From Malus domestica (Eukaryota > Streptophyta > Magnoliopsida > Rosales > Rosaceae), in contig NC_091671.1 in the NCBI RefSeq assembly GCF_042453785.1, positions 9,680,001 to 9,744,000 on the forward strand: DNA of 64,000 bases, written 5' to 3'. Shown here piece after piece: positions 34,383 through 46,870 of this stretch; within the stretch, counting starts at the first letter, position 1, and each line of letters opens with the position of its first letter. Position numbers and translations under genes: made by a program. The notes under the pieces were generated by a model. The model had not been told where the DNA came from. It ran no database searches and worked only from the letters and a program-made list of their open reading frames with translations.

Positions 34383-35590
34383 TGTTTCTTGTAGTCTTAC
34401 CTGGATTTTCACTTTCGTCCCTATATTTTTTTATTGCTTGTAGTTTCGTTTTGTTTCATTTAGTTTAGTTCCATCCGTTTCTTGCTTGTAGTTTCGTTTG
34501 GTCCCTATGTTTTCACTTGCAATTTCGTGCTTGTAGTTTCGTTTAGTTTAGTTCAATCCGTCAACTACGTTGATTATCCATCTAGTTTTGTGCACATCTT
34601 TGCAATTTTTATATGTTTGTTTTTGCTTAAGACTCGAAGCACATTATTTAAGAATTATAGATCTAATTTCAGTTTTGATTCACATGCTCATAGGGTGATA
34701 TGGGTTCAAAATACTGTTTAACTTGATGAAAGAATTACATGTGGTTTTTATGAAAGGGAGCCCAATTGACAATCTTTATAAAATTCTACAAAACCACTAA
34801 ATTTGTTAACGCAGCCTAATGACTTTGCCCCCAAGATTGGAGCAATGAATAGCCCACTAATCTAAGCCCACTAATGCGTGAGTGAATTAAACTCGCTGAG
34901 AAATGCTAAGAAGACTCTCAAAATAAGGCTCGTAAAATTGCTGAGTCAATACTATTTTACTTTCATTAAAATTAGCAGTGAGTGATGATATCTCTGTCTT
35001 TATTAGGTCATGTTTGTTTCACCTTCTTAGCTAGAATTGAATTATTGATGTTTTTAATACCATTTTAACATAAGTCATAAATCTTTTCAGTATTGCTCAA
35101 TTTCATGTCTATATGTATATAATGAATTGTTATTGGCATTCTGAAAATCACGTTTTGCACTCTAAATTTTTTATAATTAGAAAAAAAAATAGACTTATAA
35201 AAAATGTAAAATAAGATACTTGAAGTGTTAATAATAATTTTTATATACTCTTTTTGATATCTTCTCTATGTTTCTGATAAGTGGAAAAAAGGGCCCACAT
35301 GCACTATTAGTTTATTTAATATAGGACATGCACTATTAGCTGGTACCGCTAGAAATTAATATTATTCCAATCACTACCAAAAATGTGTTTGTACGGACTA
35401 GTGACAAATTGTTGTTGCACCCCATGATCAGAATGATTATCGATGTTGTCGTATTTGCATAAACTATTTACAATTATTTGCGCACATCGTTGTCCGCATT
35501 ATCAACAGTGTTGTTACACTTACTATCTCTAAACTGTTTTTGCATGAATTATCAAAAATTGTTTTGCATGTCTTTGTACACGACAACAAC
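34383..35590. other. AT-rich intergenic
   Basis: No gene recognised. TCATGTTTGTTTCACCTTCTTAG (about 35008) resembles the TIR-like end at 27907. TTGTAGTTTCGTTT repeats occur at 34438-34540. Confidence 0.5.
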
Positions 35591-35593
35591 AAA

Positions 35594-35945
35594 GTTTTTT
35601 TTCATTAAGTGAGGTCAGCTATATGAATCATAGAACATTATTGCGCTCGGTTCTGTTTCATGTCCTCTGTTAGATCTAAGTCTTTTCTTAGAGTCTCTTC
35701 CAAAGTTTTCCTAGGTCTTAATCTACCTATTCGGCCTTGGACCTCTGTCCTGTAATCGCATCTTCTAACCGAAGCGTCAGTAGGTCTTCTTTGCACATGT
35801 CCAAACCACTATAACCGATTTTCTCTTATATTTCCTTCAATTTTGGCTACTCCTACATTACATCGGATATCCTCATTCTTAATCTTATATTTTCTCGTAT
35901 GCCCTCTCATATTTCCTTCAATTTCAACTACTCATTCTTTGCATG
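35594..35945 (-). mobile_element. LINE (L1-type) 3' remnant
   Basis: On the minus strand 35830-35680 reads WFGHVQRRPTDAPVRRCDYR followed by a Gly/Arg-rich stretch (RTEVQG..GR) and PRKTLEETLRKDL, the C-terminal end of plant non-LTR reverse transcriptase ORF2. It continues into the usual 3' phrase (minus strand CCGAGCGCAATAATG, about 35640). Frames are broken and the element is 5' truncated. Confidence 0.75.
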
Positions 35946-37147
35946 TCATTGTACACATTTAAAAAAAAAATGGAATTGCACAACTGTTACTAGAAGAAAT
36001 ACTTGCAAGAAGTGTTTTTGAACAGTTAGACGACAATTGTTCCACCCTCTGTGAAAAAGACTTAAAAGTGTTACACACACATTGGAGAAAGACAACCATC
36101 AAGTGTTACATAATACTGCTTGATAATCAAGTGTTACAGTCCGCGAAAGTGAAATGTCATTATTATCAATGAGTACTGAGTTGATACCTCGTTGTCATCT
36201 TTCAAAGAAGAAAAACATGTGATCTGGTTAATCTTTCGCAGTTGAAAAATAGATGTCACATAGCCGATGGAGAAATTTACCATGAAATAAAATAGTTGTT
36301 CATTCAATTAGCACCTCGCAATAATATCATCATAGATTTAATAATGTGCAATGAAAAGCAACTGATTGGTAACTAATGGGCGCTTATGTGGGAGCACTTC
36401 TTTGAACAGTACTAGCACGTCCTCTGTCATCCCTCCTAATTGCGCTTACGACTCCATACCCCAATCCAACTTGCTTTGGCCACCGACCCTTTTTATTCTC
36501 ATGTGGTAGTACGTGAGACCATTTGGCTGTATCTGCTTTTGACTGATAGAAATCAACCCTCTTTTGTCCATCTTGAAACCCCAAAAAATAACAATTGAAA
36601 AAGCTGTTCTTTTTTAAATCTGGCATAGGCGCCCAAACCTACCAAAATTTATTAGAAAAGGAAATTAAAAAAAATATAATAATAATAATAGGTTGGGTGC
36701 GAAAAAGTAACAGGAGCTCTAAACTTACATTGGGTTATGAAAGGAATGAGAATAGAAGAAATTCTGGAATGTAGATGCCCTTCAATTAAAGGGTAAGAAG
36801 CTAGCAACTGATGATGATTGAATATTGATGGTAGTTACTGGAGTGCATAATCACACAACATCAAAACATTTGGAGGGTCATTCACTTAGTGGTAGATTAT
36901 TGTCGGAGAAAACTTCGTTGTTGGGGAAATAACATCTCATTTTTTTTAGGAATAATAGTGTGTAGAAAAATAATATTTTAATTTTTTAAACTTTTTTATA
37001 GTGGGTGAGATAATAATGTAGGTGAAGAAATAAAACATTGTGATAGTTCTAGCAACTCTCTAAAAAAATATTTGTCACGTACCACTATGTAATTGGTTAT
37101 ATATGTTTATACACACTTAATCTAATTTTGTCAAAAAAAAAAAACAC
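35946..37147. other. intergenic, no firm gene
   Basis: An 80-residue minus-strand frame (36626-36384) containing KWSHVLPHENKKGRWPKQVG and GYGVVSAIRRDDRGR looks protein-like, but no start context, neighbouring exon or family was found, so it is only noted. The rest is AT-rich. Confidence 0.4.
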
Positions 37148-38175
37148 GGCCTCGTTTGGCAGTTCGGACTGTACTGACTATTTTAGGCGGATAGGATAAA
37201 TAGTCATCGGATAGTACTGGCTAAATAATCGGGCGTTTGGTGCAATATCGGACTAATAACCGTATTATTTATACTGTGTTTGACACTCTACCGGATAAGA
37301 GGACTTGCAATTATTATTATTTGTAAGAGAAAAACTAATGATTAATGGAAAAGAAAGATGAAAAATTAACTTCAAGTCTGCAAACAATTTAAAATGTTAA
37401 TTATTTTGATTTTTATAGAAACCAATCAAATGGTGGTTCCTAATAATCTGGTAAAATTAACAAGCCTCAAGGACTGTGTAAACAAGCAGCATCTCAACAT
37501 GTTCTAATTAATAAAAAAGGAACGACAGCGTCTGGTTCCTTGGTGCTCAACAACCCAGATGAAAACCAGGAATAAAAAGGGACGGCAACCGAGTTTCCGA
37601 GAAATTCTCCAACTTGGCTCTTCCAATTGAGTTCAGCAATCCATATGAAAGCCAGGAAAAGAAAAGACACGAGCGTGCGTTGTCGGAGAAATTGGTCAAA
37701 GGAGTGCAACCCAGATGAAACCAAGGAAAACCCAATTCTTGAATCCAACCAAAACTTAAAACCAAATTCTTGAAATCTTGAAAAAGAGAATAAAACCGAT
37801 CGAAATCATTGAAAATATTGAACAAAAAGTAGATCTGATTATTGGTGCCATCACCATAGATACTGAGAAAATCATCATCGCCGGCGGGAATGAGAATGCA
37901 AAAAGGATTATGGAGGTTGAGGGAAATCGAAACGATTGCTGAAGCAGGAGGAAATTTGCGAAACCCAGGACCAAACAACGAGCGTGTTTTGTTAGCATCT
38001 CACCCGACTAATAATACCGAGCTTTTAGGTGGGATAAGGAAGCGGGCGTGAGTTGCACTAAATAGGTAGGGTCGGACAAATTAGTCGGAGTACTATTAAT
38101 ACATAACTACACCAAACAACCGGCTTTGTATTATTAATCCTATCTGGTCCATTCTACGAGCTGCCAAACGAGGCC
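37148..38175. mobile_element. TIR transposon, non-autonomous (1,028 bp)
   Basis: Ends are GGCCTCGTTTGGCAGTTCG and, reversed, GGCCTCGTTTGGCAGCTCG: a 19-bp inverted repeat with one mismatch. A second inner similarity (GTTTGGTGCAATATCGGACTA against CACCAAACAACCGG) fits a PIF/Harbinger-like family, but no matching target duplication is visible (CAC left, TAA right). The centre holds three degenerate copies of a unit around CAACCCAGATGAAA..CCAGGAA (37551, 37637, 37706). The 143-residue minus-strand frame over this reflects those repeats. Confidence 0.75.
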
Positions 38176-40765
38176 TAAAGGGATTAACAAAGATGTCCTC
38201 GTCGGTCACATTTGAGCTTCGACTTTTCTCACTAAAGCTTATCAATCCTCAAAACTTTTGTAAGGCATGAAACATATTAGAGCAATTTAGCCTATTTTCA
38301 AGAATAAACAGTGCATTTTTTTCTTGTTTTGCTTCTTCCCTATTGAAGTGTTATTTCACTTGTTGAGGAATGAATAGCATTGAATCCATATTAGCATTGC
38401 TGATCTTGGCTGAAGTGGCTAAAAATAGTTAGTCATTTAAAAGGGCTACTAAAAGAAGCCAAACGATTACGTATAATAATACTGAGATTGCATCCTGTTA
38501 AATGTTGGTGTTTGGAAATTCATCCCAAGGACAAAAGGATCAGATGATTTCCGTTTAAAGTTAGGTGACCGAATAACATACACTTGAAATTGAAGATCAC
38601 TTTGTTTTTTCCTTTCCCATTTCCCATTGCCATGCTTGGAAAGTTCTGTTCCTTCCACTTTTTGCAGCAACCCTTGGAAATGGACCCTTCAGATCCTGAA
38701 CAGATGGGATGGCTAACGTAGGCAAAAATAGAACTGATAAATACACAACCAAACATTTTTTGGCATATCTTGATCGTGACCATATGCATGATCCCTTTTT
38801 TCTTGTGGATAAAGCCATATTCATCTATCAACTTTCGTAATTGGCTGACCTGACTTTTGGCACGGTTGAAGGTTGTCAAATTTGTATTTTAGATTATAAT
38901 TTACTTCAATATCCTCTCTTCTTCACTTAATTTGAGAAGATCTTAGATTTGAAATAAGATGAGTAAAAGATTTATTAGTGATTACTGGGTGTGTGAGAGA
39001 CATATTGGTTGCTAATAAAAGTTATTTAGCACAAATAATTGGGATTCCAAATGCTAACAAGCCAAGCCCTAGCCCTTCACCCACCTCAATTTTGTGTAGC
39101 TAAAATGTTTGTGACTATTGCCATAAACTAGTATGTTCTAATAAAGTACGACTCTTACAATTATTAAACTTATACTAGTATAACAGTAGTGTTCTAAGTA
39201 TATATCAAACTCAAGTTACCTGATTCTTATATATAGGTATTACACTCACTCAAAATACTGTAGAATGCCTAAATTTTCATATTGCTTGTACGGAATTTTT
39301 TGTATTAATGATGTCATTCAAAACCGTTCAATTAATTAATAGGTTGAAACACATTGATAAAGGAGTTTGAGACTAAATCTAACGAAAATATAATTGACTT
39401 CTTACATGTAAGTAATTATTTTTCTTTATAAAAAAAATTCATACTTCAGCATGTGTGCACCTTGTTTACTTTTTATTTTATTTTTTTATCCTAATTGAGT
39501 TTTTTTAGCATATGTATTCTGCTATGATTTAAAAATAATTAGAATGATCTTGTACATTTTAAGAAGCCGAATAGTGCTCTTAAATTATTATTTTTAGAGA
39601 CGAAGTGGAATTTACGAGATAATGACAGGAACACAACTCACATACATAGAGAGAAGAAATTATTCCACCGGTCCTTCTTTATAGGATAATGCTTGTGAAA
39701 GTAAGTTGAATTGCATGATAAGTTTTCTTACCTATAATTATGCTAATTATCTATCCTGACACCAGGGAGCATTACTAATATACAAATGTACAAGTCCATG
39801 GCAGAGGAGACAATATTAATATATTTTAGAACAGTGTCACCACCAGATAAAGATCAAAGTGCTGTATCAGACAAACCAAGACACACCTTCTTACGTTGGA
39901 TCGCACATGCTGCGGCCAAAGTAACGCTGCTGCTACTTCCCACGAAAGGTTTCTCAACCCTACTTTTGATGTCAGCCAAAACAAAGTGCGTTTGTGGGTG
40001 TATGTACTGTTAAAATTATGTTCCCTTCACGTGCGCTAGAGTCACTATAAGCATAAATAAATACATCAAGTGTGACTGACTTACATTCGTTAACATTAAC
40101 GGCTCACAATTACTTATGTACTGCTTGTGGGCGACTGATGTCAACACATATGCATATGGTAAAGCATGAATAATTGCATATGGTAGAGCAAGCATGTGTT
40201 AACTTTTTGCAGCTTCAATGTACTTCATCTCTTTCCTAAAATTAATTAGGTCAGGCATGGTGTGCATACATAAGAGGCTGCAACTTTGCCTGTCAACTAA
40301 CAAACTGTAATATTATATTTCATCAGAAGAGAATGTATATTTGATTAGCTTCCCCGCTTCTCAAACTTGACCCTTGCCTTCTGGGAAGGACGAAAATTAG
40401 GAATGCTAGCTACTGAGTGGAAACTAGGGAAACCCCACTTCGATTCTATTTTAGTCTTCATATTTGGCAACTGTTTGTTTGCTTTATTCCCTTGGATTTA
40501 GTGCTTTGGTTCTTCGAATTGCAAGACAAATTAAAGAGTTTTCACTGCATTTGTGGCTGTGGATTCTAGCTCAAGCTAAAGCATACACTCAGTATTGAAC
40601 TTTTGTCCTTAATTAGGTAGTTGCAATGCCAAAGGGATGAAAAAAATCAGTTGAAAGCAGTAAAAGATTATAATTACTTTATTCTTAAGCCTGGAAACTT
40701 CTATCAACAAGAGTTATTTGATTTGCTCACGGATTATTTAGAATGCTAATTCTTTTATGTAAAGG
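38176..40765. other. intergenic region upstream of FUSC-like gene
   Basis: AT-rich. Open frames of 60-119 residues (e.g. minus strand 38879-38520, plus strand 39786-40013) show no motif that I recognise. Confidence 0.5.
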
Positions 40766-41143
40766 CAACTCCAGAATGTAATGGGACATGAAGATTGCAA
40801 GTTCACATTTGACTGTTGGAGGGATAAGTTAATTATCACATCATGTTATAATCTAGTGTGATTAAAAAAAAATTAGCATTCTACTCTACATTCACAAGCA
40901 ATTCCGAAATTGATGTACAAAAGAGGGAAAAGAAGACAAACTCTAATCACATGAGTCAACTCCAGAATGTAATGGAACATAAAAATTGCACGTTCACATT
41001 TGATGGTTGAAGGGATAAGATATCATATCATGTTATCATCTAGTGTGATTAAAAAAAATTCTTTGGTATTCTACTCTATATTCACAAGTAACTCAAAAGT
41101 TGGTGTACATAAGAGAGAAGACAAACTTTAATCACACGAGTCC
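40766..41143 (+). repeat. diverged tandem duplication, 191-bp period, upstream of FUSC-like gene
   Basis: CAACTCCAGAATGTAATGGG at 40766 and CAACTCCAGAATGTAATGGA at 40957 begin two copies that align along their length (TCACATTTGA, TAGTGTGATTAAAAAAA, TTCTACTCTA, ACAAACT.TAATCACA). It lies 330 bp upstream of the start codon and so could influence the promoter. Confidence 0.85.
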
Positions 41144-41474
41144 GCCTCACAACTTGTTAATCAAGACTGTTAGAACCTGGTAATCTCTAAATTAACACTT
41201 TCTCCCACAACCATCCCACCAACCAAAACTTCAGTAGCACCATCTTCGTTACTAGCGAATACCTAATATTAGCATCACATCAACCCATTCACTAGATTTG
41301 TTGGTCCCCATTGGAGACTTTCACGTATGGTTCCAAGTACCAATTTTGCCCTTTCCCTTCACATATAACTCCAATCTCTCCACCAAACCCTCAACCCCCG
41401 TACTACAAATCCCTCTTCAAAAGCCGTACAGATAGCTAAGTAATAGCTCTCTAGCTAGTGCAAAGCGAAACAAT

Positions 41475-44287
41475 ATGCCAACCTTTCTCGACCACACCGA
41501 CCGAGCCCGAGCCATGTGGCTAACATGCCTAGCCTCTGCATTCCGTACATGTCTTGCTTGCACCATAGTAGCCCTAACCACCCTCTATGGCCCACAATCT
41601 CTCCAACGCCAAGTAGCCTTCCCGGCATTCTCTTATGTCACAGTCCTTCTCATTGCTCCTGATGCAACTCTAGGGCACACACTTTGTGGCTTTTGGCTCG
41701 GGCTCTACGCCACAGCACAAACTATTGGGCTGGCCGTGTTGAGTCTGTGGCTGATTGGGCCGGCCCGGCTTTCGACCAGCACGACCGCACTGGCGGTGGG
41801 GCTTGCTGCATTTGTGGTGGCTCTGCCTGAGTTTACTCACTTGGTAACCAAACGCATGGCACTCGGACAAATCGTTATTATGTATGTTATAGCTTATATA
41901 AATGGGGAGCATACAGATGCTATCATGCACCCTGTCCACGTCGCAGCAAGTACTGCAATTGGGGTGTTGGCTTGTGTTTTGGCTTTGTTGGTTCCCTTCC
42001 CGCGCCTTGCTTCTCGAGAGGTACTTGTAATTTACATACATCTGTGACCATTCGCATTTTGTTGTATAAAGTAAATATTCAATGTGTTTGAATATATTTT
42101 GCAGGTTGAACAAAACTCAGAGCTACTTGCCAAGAATGCTTCAGAAAGGCTCAAGATCTTTGTAAAGGCGTTTTGCGCAGAAGATAGTACATCAGCACTT
42201 GCATCAATTTCTCAAGCAAATTCCATGGCTTCCACGGCAACCAAGCTTTTCCAAACTATCAAAAGCCACCAAGTAAGTAAACCTTATGCATTAATTGCAA
42301 AACAATAATACATGCATGATGAATTAATAATGTGCATATAGTTTATAACATGATTCAACAAAGCTGTTTGGACTACATTCTCGTACCATATATATCGTGT
42401 ATGATTAATCAATATAGATTCGACTTTCTTATACAAATGGATCTAACCTCTTTTAGTAACGTGTCATGTAACTTTGTGGTAAAAGTACGTAGTTCACGTA
42501 GGTACTTCTCAATAAATTACCTTTACAAATCGGTCTCTCATTTCAAGTTCGCTGATTAAATCGGAATATGTTTTTCTTCCGTCCAGGAAAGTATGAAGTG
42601 GGAGAGAGTTCCGCTAAAGTTATTTTCGAGACATGGCTATGTAAACCCAGGAGATAGATTGCAGGGCTTAGAGATACCCTTTAGAGGGATGGAAATGGCA
42701 TTGACCTGCATTCCTTCATTTCCAGTTATGGTGGTGAATGGAGAACTCAATAAAGATGCTCTACTTAGACTAGTAGAGCAGCACATGAGCCTAAACTTGA
42801 GCCCACCTTGTGATTCAATAACTGTTCCTGAATCAAAAGCAGAAAATGTTAGTTTCCTCCAGACACTTCAAACCATCCCAAATATCCACCAAGATCTACC
42901 CCCAATTTTCTTTTTGTTTTGTATCAATCTCCTCCAAGGAAAATTATCATCCAGAGGTAGTATTGTACCTGAAAAATTATTGGTTCACCAAAATGAAGGA
43001 GCAATTAACTCTTCCAAACAAAATGGATTGTATTTCACGATATGGAGTAACTTGTCCACCAAGGTAAGCGGCAAGAGGCTTATAGCAGCTTTCAAATGTG
43101 CACTCTCCTTGGGTCTTGCCGTGTTTTTCGGTCTGAAATACAGCAAAGATGATGGTTACTGGGCAGGACTCCCAGTAGCAATCAGTCTTGCATCAACCAG
43201 AGAAGCAACATTTAAAGTTTCAAATGTTAAAGTACAAGGGACTGTTTTAGGAACTGTATATGGAGTTTTGGGCTGGTTTCTCTTCCAAAGGTTTTTGTCA
43301 ATGAGACTTTTATGTCTGATTCCTTGGTTCACTTTCACCAGTTTTCTCCAGCGTAGCCGAATGTACGGCCAGGCAGGAGGCATTTCAGCAGTAATTGGAG
43401 CTGTACTAGTTTTGGGGAGAACAAACTTTGGTCCTCCAAGTGAATTTGCCATAGCCAGAATCACAGAAACCTTCATTGGATTATCGTGTTCGATTATCGT
43501 TGACCTATTATTGCAACCCACAAGAGCTTCTGTTCTTGCAAAAGTTCAACTCTCTAGGACTCTTGGGACATTGCAGGAGTGCATCAACTCGGTGAGTCTT
43601 CAATCAGGAAGAGTCAATTTGGAAGAGAATCAAAAGAGACTGAAAATGCATATTGAAGAACTTGGGAAGTTGATTGGAGAAGCTGAGGCGGAGCCCAATT
43701 TCTGGTTTTTGCCTTTTCATAGTGCTTGCTATGGAAAACTCTTGGGGTCTTTCTCCAAAATGATGGACCTCCTAGTTTTAAGTGCTCATGCTGTGGAATT
43801 TCTTGAACAAAACTTCCAAAGATTTGAGGCTTCATGGAAGGACATTGGCCATGCAGTGGATGGTGATCTTGAAAGTTTCAAGAAAATGGCTGACTCTTTG
43901 ATAACATTTTTCAAGGAGGTCACGTCGATAAAATTAATCTCAGTTCTTGATCAAAAGAGTGATATAGCGCATGATCTTGAGTTGGGAAAATCTCGAGCCC
44001 CGAATATGTTTGGGGTTTGCAGTTCAGAGGATGAAGAGACAGATAAGATTATAAGCTCTTATCTCCAACACTCAAAGGAAGTTGTAGAGAAAATTGATGC
44101 TAAAAGTGAGGAGCTCAAGAGCCAAATGGTTTTGAGTTTAAGTGGTTTAGGGTTCTGCATGAGTAGTTTAATAAGAGAAACCAGGGAGATTGAAGTGGGA
44201 ATCAAGGAACTTGTTCAATGGGAGAATCCCTCAAGCCACATTAGTTTGTATGAAATCTCTTGTAAGTTGTATGATTTAAAGAAATAA
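41475..44287 (+). CDS. FUSC-type aromatic acid exporter-like membrane protein, 3 exons
   Basis: Exons 41475-42020, 42105-42272 and 42587-44287 join in phase 0 to 804 residues. Exon 1 encodes a membrane bundle (about 15-170: LACTIVALTTLYGP, FPAFSYVTVLLIAPDATLG, HLVTKRMALGQIVIMYV, HPVHVAASTAIGVLACVLAL). A second bundle lies at about 403-545 (FKCALSLGLAVFFGLKYS, YWAGLPVAISLASTREATF, GTVLGTVYGVLGWFLF). Between and after them are soluble helical regions, including EVVEKIDAKSEELKSQMVLS. Two homologous transmembrane halves with VQGTVLGTVYG are typical of FUSC / AaeB-like (p-hydroxybenzoate efflux type) proteins. Plant members are mostly uncharacterised, so transport of aromatic acids is inference. 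The frame is intact. A degenerate tandem copy follows 9 kb downstream. The start ATG is the first in-frame Met after a CT-rich leader. Confidence 0.92.
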
Positions 44288-44321
44288 TGTGCCTATGGCC
44301 GCTTGCATGCACTATCATTAG

Positions 44322-45155
44322 TAAGAGCAAGTCCACCCTAAGGACTTTGCGCCAGCACCTAGCGCATTTATCCACTCAAGTGAACAGTAATATACTAGAG
44401 TGAACAGTAATAGGCCAAGGTATCTCCACCCCTAAAAAAATGCGCTGGCACCCAGCGCATTTATTTGGTGTGTTTTTTTTTTAAGTTTATTTCGGATAAG
44501 ATTTTTAACCAATTTCGGATAAAATTTCAAATAAACTTTAAAAAAATACACTAAAATAAAATTACATAAACTCATCAAATAAACTATAAAAAAAACACAC
44601 TAAAATGAAATTACATAAACTCATCAAATACACTTTATTCTTCAACCACAAACTTTATTCTTCAAATACACGATGAAGATGAATGTAGGGATGTATGGTT
44701 TATATGGACAAAAAAATTAAGGATGAGCTTTTTGGTATTTTTTTTCACACAAAAAGTATATGAAAGCTTTGGTAGAAGGTGTAGAAAATATTGAAATGTG
44801 GCGTAAGGTGGAAGATGAAGGTTAGGTATTTATATAAAAAAAAAAATTTAAAATTTTACTGTATTTTTAAAAAAAAAAATTCTGTATTTTTTTATATTTT
44901 TTAATTAATTTTAATGTAGTTAATTAATCTGGACCGTTGGATTTGAAAAATATTCAAATCCAAGAGCCCAGGATCGGCCACGTGACCAACACCAACAAAT
45001 GGCCCAGCTTCTTGGTCAGCCTATTTTGTGCTGGCCCAGAGACCAGCATGGGCTGGGTGCCAGTTTGTTGCGCGGGCTGGAGGACTTAAACAGGATGCTG
45101 GGCTTCTATTTGGACAGGGTGCTGGGCAAAGTCCACTCCGGTGGACTTGCTCTAA
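44322..45155. mobile_element. Tourist/PIF-like MITE (828 bp), TAA duplication, next to FUSC-like gene
   Basis: The element is 44325-45152, flanked by TAA on both sides. Ends: GAGCAAGTCCACCCTAAGGA and, reversed, GAGCAAGTCCACCGGAGTGG, with inner matches (GACTTTGCGCCAGCACC against GACTTTGCCCAGCACCC). It starts only 37 bp after the stop codon, so it probably supplies or replaces part of the 3' UTR. No coding capacity. Confidence 0.85.
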
Positions 45156-45239
45156 GAGAAATGACAAATTATTCGTTTGAAGTGTTTTTGTTGAATTAAG
45201 TCATCAATCAGTCTATTTAAACATAAAAAACTAAACTCA

Positions 45240-46031
45240 CTCACTACCAAGGATTTAAATATCGAAAATATCGGCGAAGTTTTTTTGAGTTACCGATATT
45301 TTAACAAGTATCTAATGAGTTTTCATCAAAATATCGTGATATTATCGATAATATCTATAATATCGCGATATGACATCCAAAAATTCTTAAAATTTTCTGA
45401 AAAGTCTCAATTTTAAGACTAAAGGGATTCGAACCCCCTCCCATTTGAGTCCTTAACGCCTTAACCACCATATCACTTACGTTGTTGTGATAATATGCTA
45501 CTATATTTATATATATTGTTTTGTTTTGAATTCTTTTTACAAGAAACAAATTTGCACATATTCCAAATTTTTTGTGGTATTATATTTTAAATTGTGTCAA
45601 TTAATTACTTAGTCAATGGCATGTGGTACTAAGTCACTCATGTATCTTACCATGCAATGTATAAAGTGTAAAATATTGTACTAATTCATTATATATAAAT
45701 GATTATGGTGTGTTTAAACTTCTTTCATTAATTACTACATATTTTCTACATTCACAATGTTTGCCAGCTCGCTATATAATCAACTTAAATCAGTTAAATC
45801 CATCATGCAATGCATTTCCTTCCAATTTTTTGTGATAAACTAATAGATAATTGACTAAAAAAACATCCTGCAAAGTTTCAATAAAAATTTCCAAGTTTTT
45901 CTTACAATTTCCGTGGTTTCCATGTAATTTTTATCGATATCGATATTATCCCGATATTTCCATCGATATTTCCGTGTTTTTGGACTACCGATATTTCCGA
46001 TATTACCGATATTTTTTTCCTTGGTCACTAC
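45240..46031. mobile_element. hAT-like non-autonomous element (776 bp) rich in CGATAT repeats
   Basis: The element is 45248-46023 with ends CAAGGATTTAAATATCG and, reversed, CAAGGAAAAAAATATCG, flanked by CTCACTAC / GTCACTAC (7 of 8 bp), the length expected for hAT. Both ends hold many CGATATT/AATATCG units in inverted arrangement. A tRNA-like stretch lies inside. Confidence 0.75.
45415..45482 (-). other. tRNA-like / SINE-head sequence
   Basis: The minus strand reads ATGGTGGTTAAGGCGTTAAG, then GGGGGTTCGAATCCCTTTAG: a box-A-like and a perfect box-B-like (GGTTCGAATCC) polymerase III promoter at the usual spacing. There is no complete acceptor stem, so it is more likely a tRNA-derived SINE head or fragment than a tRNA gene. 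Confidence 0.4.
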
Positions 46032-46476
46032 TAAAGGTGGATTTTACTGTCAATCTTATATCATGCATGAAATTGCAATCATTACATGAACGTACCCTAG
46101 TTTTATCGCGACTCAAATTAGAATGGTCAGATTAAGTGATGAGTTTCCCATTAAAGATTGCAGGCGTGCCATTACTCGGCTTGGAATAGCTGGTGAAGAC
46201 AATTTAATATGCCAAAAATAAATGACTTTTAATCAAAACGACTGTGCTACAAGAAAAGAAACATCAACACATCTAAGTTCTTAATCTCAAATTAAATCAA
46301 CCAAGAAAGATATAAATACATAATTTAACAAGGTGAATGGATCTCACCATCGATATGATGTAATCACGGAAAATTAAGCTAGATGGAAGACAACCGCGCT
46401 CGCCATAGAAGTCAAGCAGAATGACCTAGTTGGGGGAAAATTGTGGCTGGAACTCCTTCATGGGGACTTTTGAATC

Positions 46477-46514
<38 letters not shown>
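46032..46514. other. intergenic, ends in TA/AC microsatellite
   Basis: No gene seen. (TA)n followed by (CA)n at about 46480-46514. Confidence 0.6.
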
Positions 46515-46518
<4 letters not shown>

Positions 46519-46870
46519 AGCTTAAGGGGAGGGATCCCCATTTTTTGAAAAAAATGGGGATTAGGTATGGGGCCCACTTCACATCAAATTTCAACGATCC
46601 GAACCGTCTATTTTGTTAGTCTCGATTCATAGATCATCCTTGCAAAATATTAGCTAAATTGGAAATGTTTAAGACATCTAATTGGGTTCAAGGAAATGAA
46701 CGAATACTTTGTTATATAAAAAAATATGAAATTTGATATTGATAATTAAATAGGCAAATGGTTTCGGATTGAATTGAATTTTTGCAAGGATGATCTATGA
46801 ATCGAGACTAACAAAATAGACGGTTCGGATCGTTGAAATTTGATGTGAAGTGGGCCCCATAAGCTCTCTA
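46515..46870. mobile_element. MITE A, long inverted repeat in TA microsatellite
   Basis: The left arm (GGGGCCCACTTCACATCAAA, then CGATCCGAACCGTCTATTTT, then GTCTCGATTCATAGATCATC) is complemented by the right arm 46765-46865. Outer ends are AGAGAGCTTA / TAAGCTCTCT, flanked by (TA)n on both sides. The left arm has an extra 43 bp (AGGGATCCCCATTTTTTG and following) missing from the right arm. Confidence 0.85.

Noticed and set aside
36384..36626. 80-residue minus-strand frame with protein-like composition
   Set aside because: Could be a remnant exon, but no flanking exon, start or family could be identified, so it was not called.
37547..37978. 143-residue minus-strand frame with recurring WFHLGC / FHLGC
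   Set aside because: Repeated units inside a short TIR element explain the open frame; no recognised domain.
38520..38879. 119-residue minus-strand frame
   Set aside because: Low-complexity Lys/Met-rich sequence, alternative frames equally open, no motif.
45415..45482. tRNA gene on the minus strand
   Set aside because: Box A and box B are present but no matching acceptor stem or anticodon arm could be folded; kept only as a tRNA-like / SINE head.
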